Below, piece by piece: positions 35,862-45,737 of a stretch of 64,000 nt of DNA (its first letter is position 1; each line of letters begins with the position of its first letter). The translations under genes were made by a program, and so were the position numbers. Under the pieces are notes generated by a model. That model was not told the origin of the DNA. It searched no databases and saw only the letters and a program-made list of their open reading frames with translations. Source of the DNA: Siphonodentalium dalli (lineage: Eukaryota; Mollusca; Scaphopoda; Gadilida; Siphonodentaliidae); NCBI GenBank assembly GCA_032622095.1, contig CP136066.1, positions 230,456,961 to 230,520,960 of the forward strand. The letters are read 5' to 3'.

Positions 35862-36905
35862 TTGATATTTTACTTTAGGTGCCTAATAAAAATTCTATGT
35901 TTGGTAAAACTGCCTGTATACGAAGTTTACCTGACATTGATAAATAAAACCAATGAATGTGATAATATATGTTCGATATCATTATATGATTATTTGACTA
36001 CACATATCCGTATTGAAAACAAACTATTTACAGACTCCATCCTCCTCCAAATGAGAGATGTCATATTCGTTGAAGTAAAAGCAGAAAACTCTTACAAATA
36101 TGGTCCTCAGAGCACACTTAAAATGCGTCGTGACACCAGTACTAAAGGGCGTCTTACCTTAGCAGATAAACTAGCAGAGGATATTTACACTATGATGATG
36201 TTCCTTGTCGACGGATACACTGTGTTAACTGACCTGATCAGCTCAAGTCGCAATATGACACAAACATTATTGCAGCCAAGCTTCATTTCTCAAAATGATA
36301 GAGCCAGCATATGTCCGGAAACCTCTCCCCCACTCTGTGTGTCAGATGATTCGTGTGCCTTTAAGAACGAAGTCTTGTGTCTTCTTAAACAGAATCAGGA
36401 ATCCAATAATAAGATATTGGAGAGACTTCTAGCGCTTCATGAGTCGATAACCAAACTCGATGACCGTGTGACTAACAATGAGACGAACCTGGATATGCGA
36501 GAATCCGACCAAACTGTTCTGCGAGTGATCACTTCAGAAATCGAGGAAATAAAGGCCACTCTCAATGACGTGAATGGAATCGTGACTGAAAACTCTCAGA
36601 AATTTGATGATAATGACATTAAAATACAACGATGCATCGATGATAAGTGTGACGGAGTAACGAGCGTGAGAGCGATATATCTATTGTATATTTTGGAAGA
36701 TCTGTCTGTGTGTGTGTGTGTTCGCGATGGACTCGAAAACGGCCGAGCCGATTTCAATGAAACTTGGTATGTGGGGATACTTTCGGCCAGTGACTGGCAT
36801 GGGCCTATTAATTTGCCCATGCGACGTGACATTGACCTTGAAATCGGGTCATTTCAAGGTCAAACGCCCGAGTATCACGGGATTTCGATGAAAATTAGTG
36901 TCTAG
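35862..36905 (+). CDS. Coiled-coil ORF, possibly LINE ORF1-like (right arm)
   Basis: 347 codons. Residues ~1-150 show no family I recognise. Residues ~165-260 form a heptad-rich coiled coil (FKNEVLCLLKQNQ, ILERLLALHESITKLDDRV, IEEIKATLNDV). From ~268 on (VRAIYLLYILEDLSVCVCV) the frame is translation of the short interspersed repeat at 36651-37322, so the original C-terminus is lost. It lies upstream of the endonuclease/RT at 37477 in the same orientation, which suggests an interrupted ORF1. A host exon is the alternative. Mirror at 30344-31387. Confidence 0.4.
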   Translation: MIFYFRCLIKILCLVKLPVYEVYLTLINKTNECDNICSISLYDYLTTHIRIENKLFTDSILLQMRDVIFVEVKAENSYKYGPQSTLKMRRDTSTKGRLTLADKLAEDIYTMMMFLVDGYTVLTDLISSSRNMTQTLLQPSFISQNDRASICPETSPPLCVSDDSCAFKNEVLCLLKQNQESNNKILERLLALHESITKLDDRVTNNETNLDMRESDQTVLRVITSEIEEIKATLNDVNGIVTENSQKFDDNDIKIQRCIDDKCDGVTSVRAIYLLYILEDLSVCVCVRDGLENGRADFNETWYVGILSASDWHGPINLPMRRDIDLEIGSFQGQTPEYHGISMKISV

Positions 36906-37322
36906 GGATATTTTCGTGTGGGGAGTGTCGTAAGCCTATTGCTTTGCCCGTGCGACGTGACATTGACCTTGAAATCGGGTCAATTCAAGGTCAAATCGCG
37001 AATTTTGATGGAATTTCGACGAAATTTGATATGTAGGGTTACTTTTCTCCACTGAGTTTTTTCGACGGTTCGAATAGTGACCCCGACCTGACCTTGACCT
37101 TCAAAATGATCAATTCGAGGTCAAATGTGGTAAAACAAATCGGGTAAAACCCGATATCGACGGGTACTTTTGTCGGTAGTTTTGTCCGGGCAGTGTTTTG
37201 GACGGGTCAAATCGTGACCGCACCTGACCTTGACCTTCAAAATGGACAATTCAAGGTAAAATCGCGCAATTCGCCGAAAAGCAGAGGGGAAACAGCCCGG
37301 ACGAAGTCGGGTCCACCTGCTA
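36651..37322 (-). repeat. Short interspersed repeat with TCAAGGTCA motifs (right arm)
   Basis: Mirror of 29925-30598. Confidence 0.65.

Positions 37323-37402
<80 letters not shown>
37323..37402. repeat. (TA)n microsatellite (right arm)
   Basis: Mirror of 29846-29924, with a 2-bp length difference. Confidence 0.9.
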
Positions 37403-37405
<3 letters not shown>

Positions 37406-37476
37406 GGCTTCCAAACGGGTGATTATAGTGTGCACGCACTGTTGGTCTTATTTATGTCTTTTTTACAACACTATAC

Positions 37477-40400
37477 ATGCATATGATGCTAAATTTACTT
37501 ACTTGGAATTGCACTGGCATGTTATCCAGTAGCTTATATTTGAACAAGCTGCTCAGTGAATTCGACATCGACATATGTGGAATATCTGAGCACTGGTTAC
37601 ATGCACATAATGTCCACTTTCTCGATACTGTCAGCCCTTCGTACGAGGACAACGCAGTCTGTGATTCATCACAACGCCTCCCGATGCAGAGGGGGAGATA
37701 CAAAGGTGGTATATGTCTCATGTGGAAAAAGACACTGAGCGAACGTATAACAGTTCTTGAACTTAATGACGACAGAGTCTGTGGAATACAAATGCAATTA
37801 GAACCTGGCGTGTTTTTGTACATCTTCCAAGTATATCTACCTTCCACAAATCATACCGTCAAATTTACCAGGAATGCATCCAGAAACTGAACGATATCTT
37901 CTCCACATTCAGTTCACTAGGTCATATCGTTCTGATTGGTGATTTCAATGGGAACCCGGAGAAAACGGGGGGAAGGAATAAAACATTGTCGCGATTTCTG
38001 AGAAAGTGCAAACTGACGACTATCCATTCCTCGCCATTATGCAAACGTTTATTCCCGCCGATGGGGGCCCAGGAACTATAATCGACCACATCATCATACC
38101 CACACAAATTTGTTACGCCACAATTTCGTGCCCCAATAAAACACCTTTTGCAACCAAAAGAATCCATTGGAAACACTTTAGTGCATCTCCTGAATTGATC
38201 AACGCCTACCAATCATTTATAAATTTCAACTTACATGATAGATGCATTCAAACCGTAGATCAGCTTGATAGCTACTATGATGAAATTGTGTCAGTTATAA
38301 GAAATGCCACACAACAAGTCATACCGTCTAGGAGGTTCAATCGCCACCTCAGACCTTTTTGGAATGATACCTTAAAAGAACTGCATCATAATATGACATC
38401 AGCGCGTCAAGTGTGGATCTCTGCCGGGAGACCAAGGGAGGAGTCACACATTGCGTATCGATCAGATGAAGACGCAAAATGTCTCTTTCGTGCACAATTC
38501 GGCAAATCGAATGAGCTTTATCTCAAAGAAATGGATGACAAGCTAGACAAAATGGCCGAACTTGACATAAACAGCTTTATTAGGGCTTTCAACAAAAGGA
38601 AAGTTCAACGGCAAACCGCATCAAACAGTTTATTTGAAGTAAGCGGTTCCACGCTTAGAGACCCACAGGCGGTAATTGAAGGATGGTCTTCTTACTATGA
38701 GAACCTCTATTACCCATTAAAATCTAACGATTTTGACGAAAAACACTTTTCATATTATGTTAACGCTGAAATAGAGAACATACGCTCGTCGCACGGATAT
38801 AGCGACCGTGATGCAGATTTATGTTTCAATGTATCTATTGACGAAGTTCAATATGTACTGCACAATGCCAAGAAAGGCAAGGCTCCTGGATTAGACACCT
38901 TAAGTTATGAACATATAATTTATGGTGGAGAGCGCCAGCAGAACACAGTTGCAACATTAATGTCCAAAATGGTTGAACTCAACCATGTCCCAACACGAGC
39001 CAAACTCGGCCTTATGGTACCGCTTTTCAAAGGAGGCGATAAATCCAAAAAACAATTCGATAATTATCGTGCTATTACAATGCTCCCTGTTCCATATAAA
39101 GTTTTTGAAAAAATTATTTTGAACCGTCTTGAAACCTTTTCAACAGATCTCACCAAAGTACATCCACTGCATCATGGATTTCAAAAAGGTGTTAGCTGCC
39201 TCACGTCGTCCTTCATAATTCAGGAAAGTATCGCCTTCACGGCCGAAAATCACAGCCCACTGTTTGCTTGTTTTTTTAGATGTCCGTAAAGCATTTGACA
39301 CAGTTTGGATTCACGGTCTCCTGCTCTAACTCTATCAACGTGGATTCACTGGTAAAATATGGCATATTATCAGTTCTTTGTTAAGTGGAATAAAATGCTC
39401 TGTTCAATTAAATGGTTCGATTTCGCGATACGTCGATATACAACAGGGAATGCGTCAACGAAATATACTCTCCCCCTTATTTTACATGATCTTCATCGAT
39501 GCGCTAATTTTCCAACTTGAAAACAGTCACCATGGTTTGCGAGTGGGTTCTGCGTGTTGTGCATTCCAACCCAAGCCGATGATATCACTCTCTTGTCTCT
39601 AACCTCTTCTGGCCTCCAAACTTTGTGTAACCTATTCAGTTCATACAGTCAGAAATGGAGATTCAAATACAACCAGGATAAATGCAAAGTAGTCATCTTT
39701 AATGAACCATCTTCATAACAAAAATCCCGAGAAACAGTTGTATTGATAATAAATGATGAACACGTGTCGGAATCAGATCAGGTCACACCCTTGGAATCCC
39801 ATTACAAAACATTAACATGGGCAACCATCTAACTGATCACATATGCCACAAAATACGCTTGACGTATCTCATGTTAAGTAACGCTGGTATGTATGCCGGT
39901 GGCATAACGCCCCTCAGTTCAAATACTTTGTACAACGCTATAGTTTTACCCAAAGGCCTATATGGGTCTGAATTCCTTTGCGCCATATCTTTGACAAATG
40001 AAAACTCATTGGAAAAAGTTCACAGGTTTTGCTTAAAAAAAATTCAAGGACTCCCTTATAGGGCGAGCTCAGATGTGGTACAAGGCTTGCTAGGACTATC
40101 CCCTCTATCAGCAGTTTTTGACAAGAGAAAACTTAGTCTGCTTGGTGTCTTTGCAGGACGGCACATGAAAAGCCATCGAAAACGATTTTCATGTTCCGTC
40201 TTAAGAGTCACATTCAACAACCTAATTGTAATGCATCGTTTATTTCAGAACTCATGAGAATTCTTGACAACTATAACCTCACACCTTATCTAACATCATT
40301 TCTAGAAGAAGGACACTTCCCATCCAAAGAGACATGGAAATCCCTCATAGTAACATAAATCAAACAACCAAACGAGCAGTCATGGCAGACAAGATTACGA

Positions 40401-40856
40401 AATGAACATTCCCTAGTTCCATTCGCAAATAATCATAGTTCACTGTCAATTTCACCCCTTTGGCTAGCATGTAGAAGCTATCCTCAACATAAGCTTGAAT
40501 TTCTTGAAATAGCCAAAATCCTGGCCCGGGCCTTGTCCCCAGTACACGGGAAGTGTCAGATATGTCATAAACTTTTTGAAAACGAAATCGAGCATGCAAT
40601 TCTCTTATGTCCCGCCTTAGCCGAAACAAGAATCGAAATATGGTTCAACGTCATAGAGGATTTCGGTATACCATGTTTCTTATATATTGACAACTTGAAC
40701 CCCATAGATCAATTGATGATATTTCTTGCATGTATCCCGCCACCCATTCGCGACCTCGTAAATGATATTAAGCATTTCGCCTTGTTTTTTGCTCGCAATT
40801 CATTCAAGCTGTGGAACATATATACGGATCTGATGCGGCTAGAATCTGTGGACTAA
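37477..40856 (+). mobile_element. Dead non-LTR retrotransposon (right arm copy)
   Basis: Endonuclease starts at 37477 (LNLLTWNCTG, then ISEHWL with the catalytic Glu, GGICLMW); a frameshift near 37850 leads to GHIVLIGDFNGNPEKT. RT runs 38006-39289: KKGKAPGLDTLSYEHI, FDNYRAITMLPVPYKVFEKI, HHGFQKGVSC. A further shift near 39270 leads to DVRKAFDTVW, then QGMRQRNILSPLFYMIFIDA (39441 on). The catalytic box reads QADDITLL, with Tyr or Phe replaced by Gln, in yet another frame. The thumb is at 39817-40257. The end has CQICHKLF and EHAILLC (C-x2-C-x8-H-x4-C). Several frameshifts: inactive. Clade undetermined. Confidence 0.85.
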
Positions 40857-41350
40857 ATGGTTCACATATAAACAGCTCACAAACCGCTCTGATCGAAGAC
40901 AGAAAACAAGATATACATGAATAATTTGTATTTAGTCGGAGTGGCATCTAACTAAACGTAATAATAACTCAATAACTCTATAACGCAAATAAAGCTATAT
41001 CGCAGACAACTCCGTCTTTCTCCATCAGACAGATACTCGTTTAATTATCATCTACACGTTTCAAAATTTGAGGATTATTTGCCATTGTGGAGTCGTGGAT
41101 TTCTTTATTGATGTAGGTCTAAGTACCAGCGAGGTAAGTATCATACCATTCGGGTTTCACTAAATGCATGACACCTACCCCATGCACATTCATAATTATA
41201 CCTCAACAAACCAAGAAACATTTCTGATAGATACATATGCCCATGTAACCATAATATCTTAATTATTAGACCGTTGTCAATTTATCTCTAAGCTGTATAT
41301 TCGCATAATTAGTGTTTGAGTGACTCTTATTTTCACATTTTTGGCAACTT

Positions 41351-41572
41351 TTGCCCAAGTTAATCCCTTTTATATATGTAGGAACTTTTCGTACTGCACC
41401 AAGCGCGGCACTGTCTACAATTTGGTCGAGGAAGCCATATAGATTCAGAAGACGCGGGTCGGGTAATGATTATTGCAGGATATGCCTCCCACAACACGGA
41501 TTACTTCCTGCAGATATAGTACCCAGTATATGCAATTTATGTAAAACAAACTATGATGGTGTGACCAACTAA
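41351..41572 (+). other. Small unrecognised ORF (right arm)
   Basis: Mirror of 25675-25896. Confidence 0.25.
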
Positions 41573-41590
41573 CATAGTTATAAAATAATG

Positions 41591-41745
41591 TTACAAGATT
41601 ATCTTTTTATTCAATATAAAAACAACCATAAATCTTAAATCCTCTTTCCTGTAGCCACGTGTATGAGCACTGAGGCCTGACTTCGACCCAAACTGCTTGC
41701 CACAGGTGCTACATAACACAACTGACTTGTTTTCAGGCATTTCAT
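41591..41745 (-). pseudogene. C2H2 zinc-finger terminal exon, finger broken (right arm)
   Basis: Mirror of 25502-25656, with the same His-to-Tyr change. Confidence 0.5.
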
Positions 41746-41931
41746 CTGAAAAATAAAATCACAAATCCTACGTTAGAATATTTTTGTGACATTATTTCGT
41801 GTTATTTTATGGTCAAGCATTTATTACGGTCATTACACTCATTACAAAATGGTGATCAACGACCATTACTAGCGCTGAATTGGTCAGTCTCACCGGTTTT
41901 TGTGATAAAGGTACAAGTTCTAAAAATTGTG

Positions 41932-41998
41932 CCAATGCATTCTCTTATATATGCGAGTCGACCATAGGTCGCCTCGCATATATAAGAGAATGCATTGG
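41932..41998 (+). repeat. 67-bp palindrome, single copy (right arm)
   Basis: Mirror of 25249-25315; core GAGTCGACCATAGGTCGCCTC. Confidence 0.9.
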
Positions 41999-42290
41999 CC
42001 TAACAATTTTTCATCATTTGTTATTATTTATTACAATTTTTTACAATTTTAATAATTTTTTCTTATATTCTTTAACAGACTTATTTTGTAGGTTTAGTGC
42101 CAGGGAATCTTACGTTTTTCATGGACATCGAAATTTTACAGACCGTAAATTAGGGCCGATGAGATCGGCCCTGACACTGAAAGGGTTAATGACAAACGCC
42201 CGACTTTTATTTCCTAAACTAGTATGATAATTCATTCTTAACGTACCCTGGTGAGGACCCTATCGTAACACAACACCAGTCAAACTCAGT

Positions 42291-43076
42291 CACCCGTACC
42301 TCAGACAATACCAATGAATACCGGGCGTGAGAGAGCCGGTTGTCACGTGACCACCACCAATCAATGACGAGTGGGTATTATAATAATCACCCGTACCTCA
42401 GACAATACCAAGGAATACCGGGCGTGAGAGAGCGGGTTGTCACGAGACCAACCATCAATCACCCATACCTCGGACAATACCAAGGAATACCGGGCGTGAG
42501 AGAGCGGGTTGTCACGTGACCAACCATCAATGACGAGTGGGTATTATTATAATCACCCGTACCTCAGACAATACCAAAGAATACCGGGCGTGAGAGAGCG
42601 GGTTGTCACGTGACCACCACCAATCAATGACGAGTGGGTATTATTATAATCACCCGTACCTCAGACAATACCAAGGAATACCGGGCTTGAGAGAGCGGGT
42701 TGTCACGTGACCACCACCAATCAATGACGAGTGGGTATTATTATAATCACCCGTACCTCAGACAATACCAAGGAATACCGGGCGTGAGAGAGCGGGTTGT
42801 CACGTGACCACCACCAATCAATGACGAGTGGGTATTATAATAATCACCCATACCTCGGACAATACCAAGGAATACCGGGCGCGAGAGAGCCGGTTGTCAC
42901 GAGACCAACCATCAATCACCCATACCTCGGACAATACCAAGGAATACCGGGCGCGAGAGAGCGGGTTGTCACGAGACCAACCACCAATCACCCATACCTC
43001 GGACAATACCAAGGAATACCGGGCGTGAGAGAGCGGGTTGTCACGAGACCACCACCAATCAATGACGAGTTGGTAT
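42291..43076 (+). repeat. 97-bp tandem array
   Basis: About nine units beginning CACCCGTACCTCAGACAATA or CACCCATACCTCGGACAATA. Long units are ~97 bp and carry the palindrome GTCACGTGAC. Short units (~72 bp) lack the AATGACGAGTGGGTATTA part and carry GTCACGAGAC. The two changes go together in every unit except the last. Confidence 0.9.
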
Positions 43077-43621
43077 TATTTTCTCAGATTTCTTCGCTAC
43101 CCTCCCGCATGAATTAGTTTTAGTAAATCCCATAAATAAATTTTCGCTGGTTGAGCGCGTATCGTTTGTGTATTCACTGGACGCTATTTGAATCTTTTTT
43201 TTCGAACTTCGGTGCATTGCAGTCATCCAGTGGTGCACGTTTCATATGAGATATTTAAACACGAAAACTCAACATCCCGATCCGTTAACCATTCGCGGGA
43301 TTTAACCTTCGCCTGAAGGAAAACTAAAGAATAACTAGAAATAATGTTTACGCTGTTGTTTTAATTTCGACGGTGATAAATTCCAGGAAGTTCGTGAGAT
43401 TCAGCGAAAGTCACGTGATCCTTCTGGTTTCGGATTAGTTCAACCTTCTGATCATTAGCGGATTCATTTAACGGAGTTTAATTAGAAACTCGTCCACCAG
43501 ACAAGCAACAGGTCCATTTCGGAGTACAAAATGTGAGTAAATATTATAGATAATGTCTTTTATTATACCTTAGTCGTAATATAAATCTCGACCCGCTTGA
43601 GCTCGTTATATAAACCCTGTG
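43077..43621. other. Intergenic; weak donor-like site
   Basis: ACAAAATGTGAGTAAAT at 43527-43543 contains a consensus GTGAGT donor right after AAAAT. It could be the end of a 5' UTR exon, but nothing upstream supports a gene. No other feature seen. Confidence 0.3.
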
Positions 43622-44025
43622 CCAATGCATACTCTCATATATGCGAGTCGACCATAGGTCGCCTCGCATATATAAGAGTTTGCATTGGCCTAACAAATTT
43701 AAGAATAAATGATAAAAATTATGAAATTGTTAAAGAATATAAGAAAAAATTATAAAAAAATGATAAAAATTGTTGAAGAATGTAAAAAAAAATGATAACA
43801 AATGTAAGGAAAAATTATAAAATGAACAATTATAAAAAATAATATAAAAATTGTTCGGCCAATGCATTCTCTTATAAATGCTAGGCGAGCTATGGTCGAC
43901 TCGCATATATAAGAGAATGCATTGGCACATGGTATATATAACACTCCCTTATGGAGCCTCACACATACCGAAGGAGACGACAGTCATCAGTGCATTACTC
44001 TCTCTGTCTGGGGCTCCATAAAGGG
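43622..44025. mobile_element. Palindrome-pair element with adjacent GGGGCTCC hairpin
   Basis: Two 67-bp palindromes, 43622-43688 and 43859-43925, in opposite orientation around an A/T-rich linker. They are followed by a hairpin at 43947-44025 in which CCCTTATGGAGCCTCA pairs with TGGGGCTCCATAAAGGG. In the copies at 12552 and 49716 the GGGGCTC stem lies between the palindromes; here it lies outside. The long outer inverted repeats are absent. Confidence 0.75.
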
Positions 44026-44541
44026 TTATTATAAATCGTCGTAAGTATCTATTAGAAGCTACAGTGAAATCGTGTTTGATTTTATTTCATTGTAGCTTTT
44101 TGTTACCGTCGCTTGCTGAATGACGTCTAGATCATGCCATGAAGTTCTACTCTGGCTAACGCCCGTAGAGATCATACTCCACCAGTACAAAACCAGTACA
44201 AAACATTTTTTGAAGTTTTAACAGGGAACCTTATAAATTCGAATAAATAATACGGGGAATATATTTATTAATGATTATCTGTTCCTTAATAGTGCACTTC
44301 GCTACAGTTGAAGGTCCCAACTAAAAAATGCATGCTTTTCTGTGACTTTTGAGAGCCAAATTCGCAATAAATATTCAATTAAGTACCCAGGAAAAAAGCC
44401 ATAATTGTCAGAAATGCAAAGCAAAATCACTCACAAAGTCACTTAAATCGAAAATTGAAGTACATTATTAAGAAACGAATAATGACAACGAAATATATTC
44501 CCCGTGTTATTTTTCGATTTTATAAAGCCCAAGACCGTAAT
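44026..44541. other. Intergenic with one unit of the composite repeat
   Basis: About 44138-44200 is the reverse complement of one ~90-bp unit of the composite dispersed repeat (compare 783-850). Nothing else is recognised. Confidence 0.45.
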
Positions 44542-44595
44542 TAGTCCAGTGCATTTATGAGAAAATAGGGCTGAACCTCAAAATAATTGCAACAC
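44542..44595 (+). mobile_element. Orphan terminal inverted repeat
   Basis: TAGTCCAGTGCATTTATGAG followed by ACCTCAAAATAATTGCAACAC matches both ends of the foldback element at 45738-48029. Its own partner is not identified, unless it shares the right end at 48029. Confidence 0.65.
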
Positions 44596-44639
44596 GAAAG
44601 ATTTTGTTTTATTTTGGTTGGGAGCATCATAGAGTATAC

Positions 44640-45250
44640 TCAGCTAAAAATCAACAAAAATCTGACATGCGAAATGGCCTTTTTGAGGCAAAAAGTGGCG
44701 AAAATGATGAAATATTGGTGAAAAATGGAGATTAACATTTTTTGTTAATAACTCTTGATGTAAACATACAATTGTTATATTTTCACAATGATAAACTGTG
44801 GTACAGTTGTATCCAAGATTTAGTATCATTTTATTCTATAAATATCGATAAAATTTTCTAAATTTGGGTCAAAAAGTTGAATAATTTGCCAAAATTCAGT
44901 GAAAACTGGAAGTCTACAATAACTCTTGATGCAATTGTAAATTTGTCATAACTGGGCTTGGAACTATTGTTATATAGTTATATCCACAATTGTGGGTTTT
45001 TTTCCATGTTGTTACTACAAGCAAATAATCAAAATATTTTAGGGTGAAAAGATGTAAAAATGGCAAGAAATCAGAGAAAAATGGAATTTCACATTACATG
45101 TTTATGCATTAGAAAATTGCCATAGTTGGACTTGGACTGTTGATCAGTTATATATGGGATTTTCCATCAATTTTGGGCCAGCTTGTGGTATCAATGACAC
45201 TAAATTGTCCATATCTTGTGGCAAAATAGTGAGAAAAAAAGAAAAAATAT
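44640..45250 (+). repeat. Three imperfect ~180-bp tandem units
   Basis: Each unit has a GAAAAATGGA-like block, then AATAACTCTTGATG (or a drifted form), then a TTGTTATA...GTTATATCCA block, at about 44716, 44901 and 45075. Probably a subterminal repeat of the element that owns the orphan TIR. Confidence 0.55.
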
Positions 45251-45289
45251 AGAAATTCATTAAAAAAATATAGAATTTTGAAAAAATAA

Positions 45290-45737
45290 TAAGTCTGGAT
45301 AGATCGTTCTGATTTTCTGATAAGGCATATGCACCTATTTCTTTTGCAGTCCGTTTTACATTTACAACGAATGATGTTCAGTAGTTCTTTTGGAGCTGGT
45401 GGTTCCTCACATTTGATAGGATTAAGCCGCCCGTCCTTAACCTGCCATCCCAATCAGTTGGTTCCAAATTAAGCCCTTCCAAAACTGCACCTGGTGATAG
45501 TGTATGTAAATTAAATCCTTTTCTACCTAAAAGTCTGACACAGCATGTTACATCACCTCTGGTCGGCGCTTTGGCAACAGTGATAAGCCTCTGAAACAAG
45601 AGTTGTGGGTCGATGTGTACAACGTTGTTGTCGATCTTAAGAGACAGAGCACTCATTATTATTGCTTGGGATGTTCGCTTGAATACATAACTCATAACAT
45701 CTTTCCCTCCCATGTTCATAAGGATCTTCCTGCCTAT
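45290..45737 (-). pseudogene. Fragment of an uncharacterised invertebrate protein with a CxC cluster
   Basis: Minus-strand frames give YVFKRTSQAIIMSALSLKI, VVHIDPQLLFQRLIT and GFNLHTLSP. After one frameshift near 45440 comes WQVKDGRLNPI, PPAPKELLNIIRCKCKTDC and NRCICL. This W-x-DG-x-L-x-P, PAP-x-x-LL, C-x-C layout recurs in uncharacterised proteins of many invertebrates, as far as I recall; its biochemical role is unknown. The two halves look joined across missing sequence. Upstream it is cut by the foldback element at 45738. Confidence 0.45.

Larger units (their letters stand above)
34783..42563 (-). repeat. Right arm of giant inverted repeat
   Basis: Reverse complement of 24684-32466, 2 bp shorter. 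The true symmetry may continue outward past 42563, since the left arm is cut by the gap and the 97-bp array continues here to 43076. Confidence 0.95.

Noticed and set aside
42797-43117. 106-codon ORF with repeated HPYLGQYQGIPG
   Set aside because: Translation of the 97-bp tandem array.
43527-43543. Start codon and splice donor (AAAATG/GTGAGT)
   Set aside because: The donor would split the ATG after AT, and there is no upstream or downstream support.
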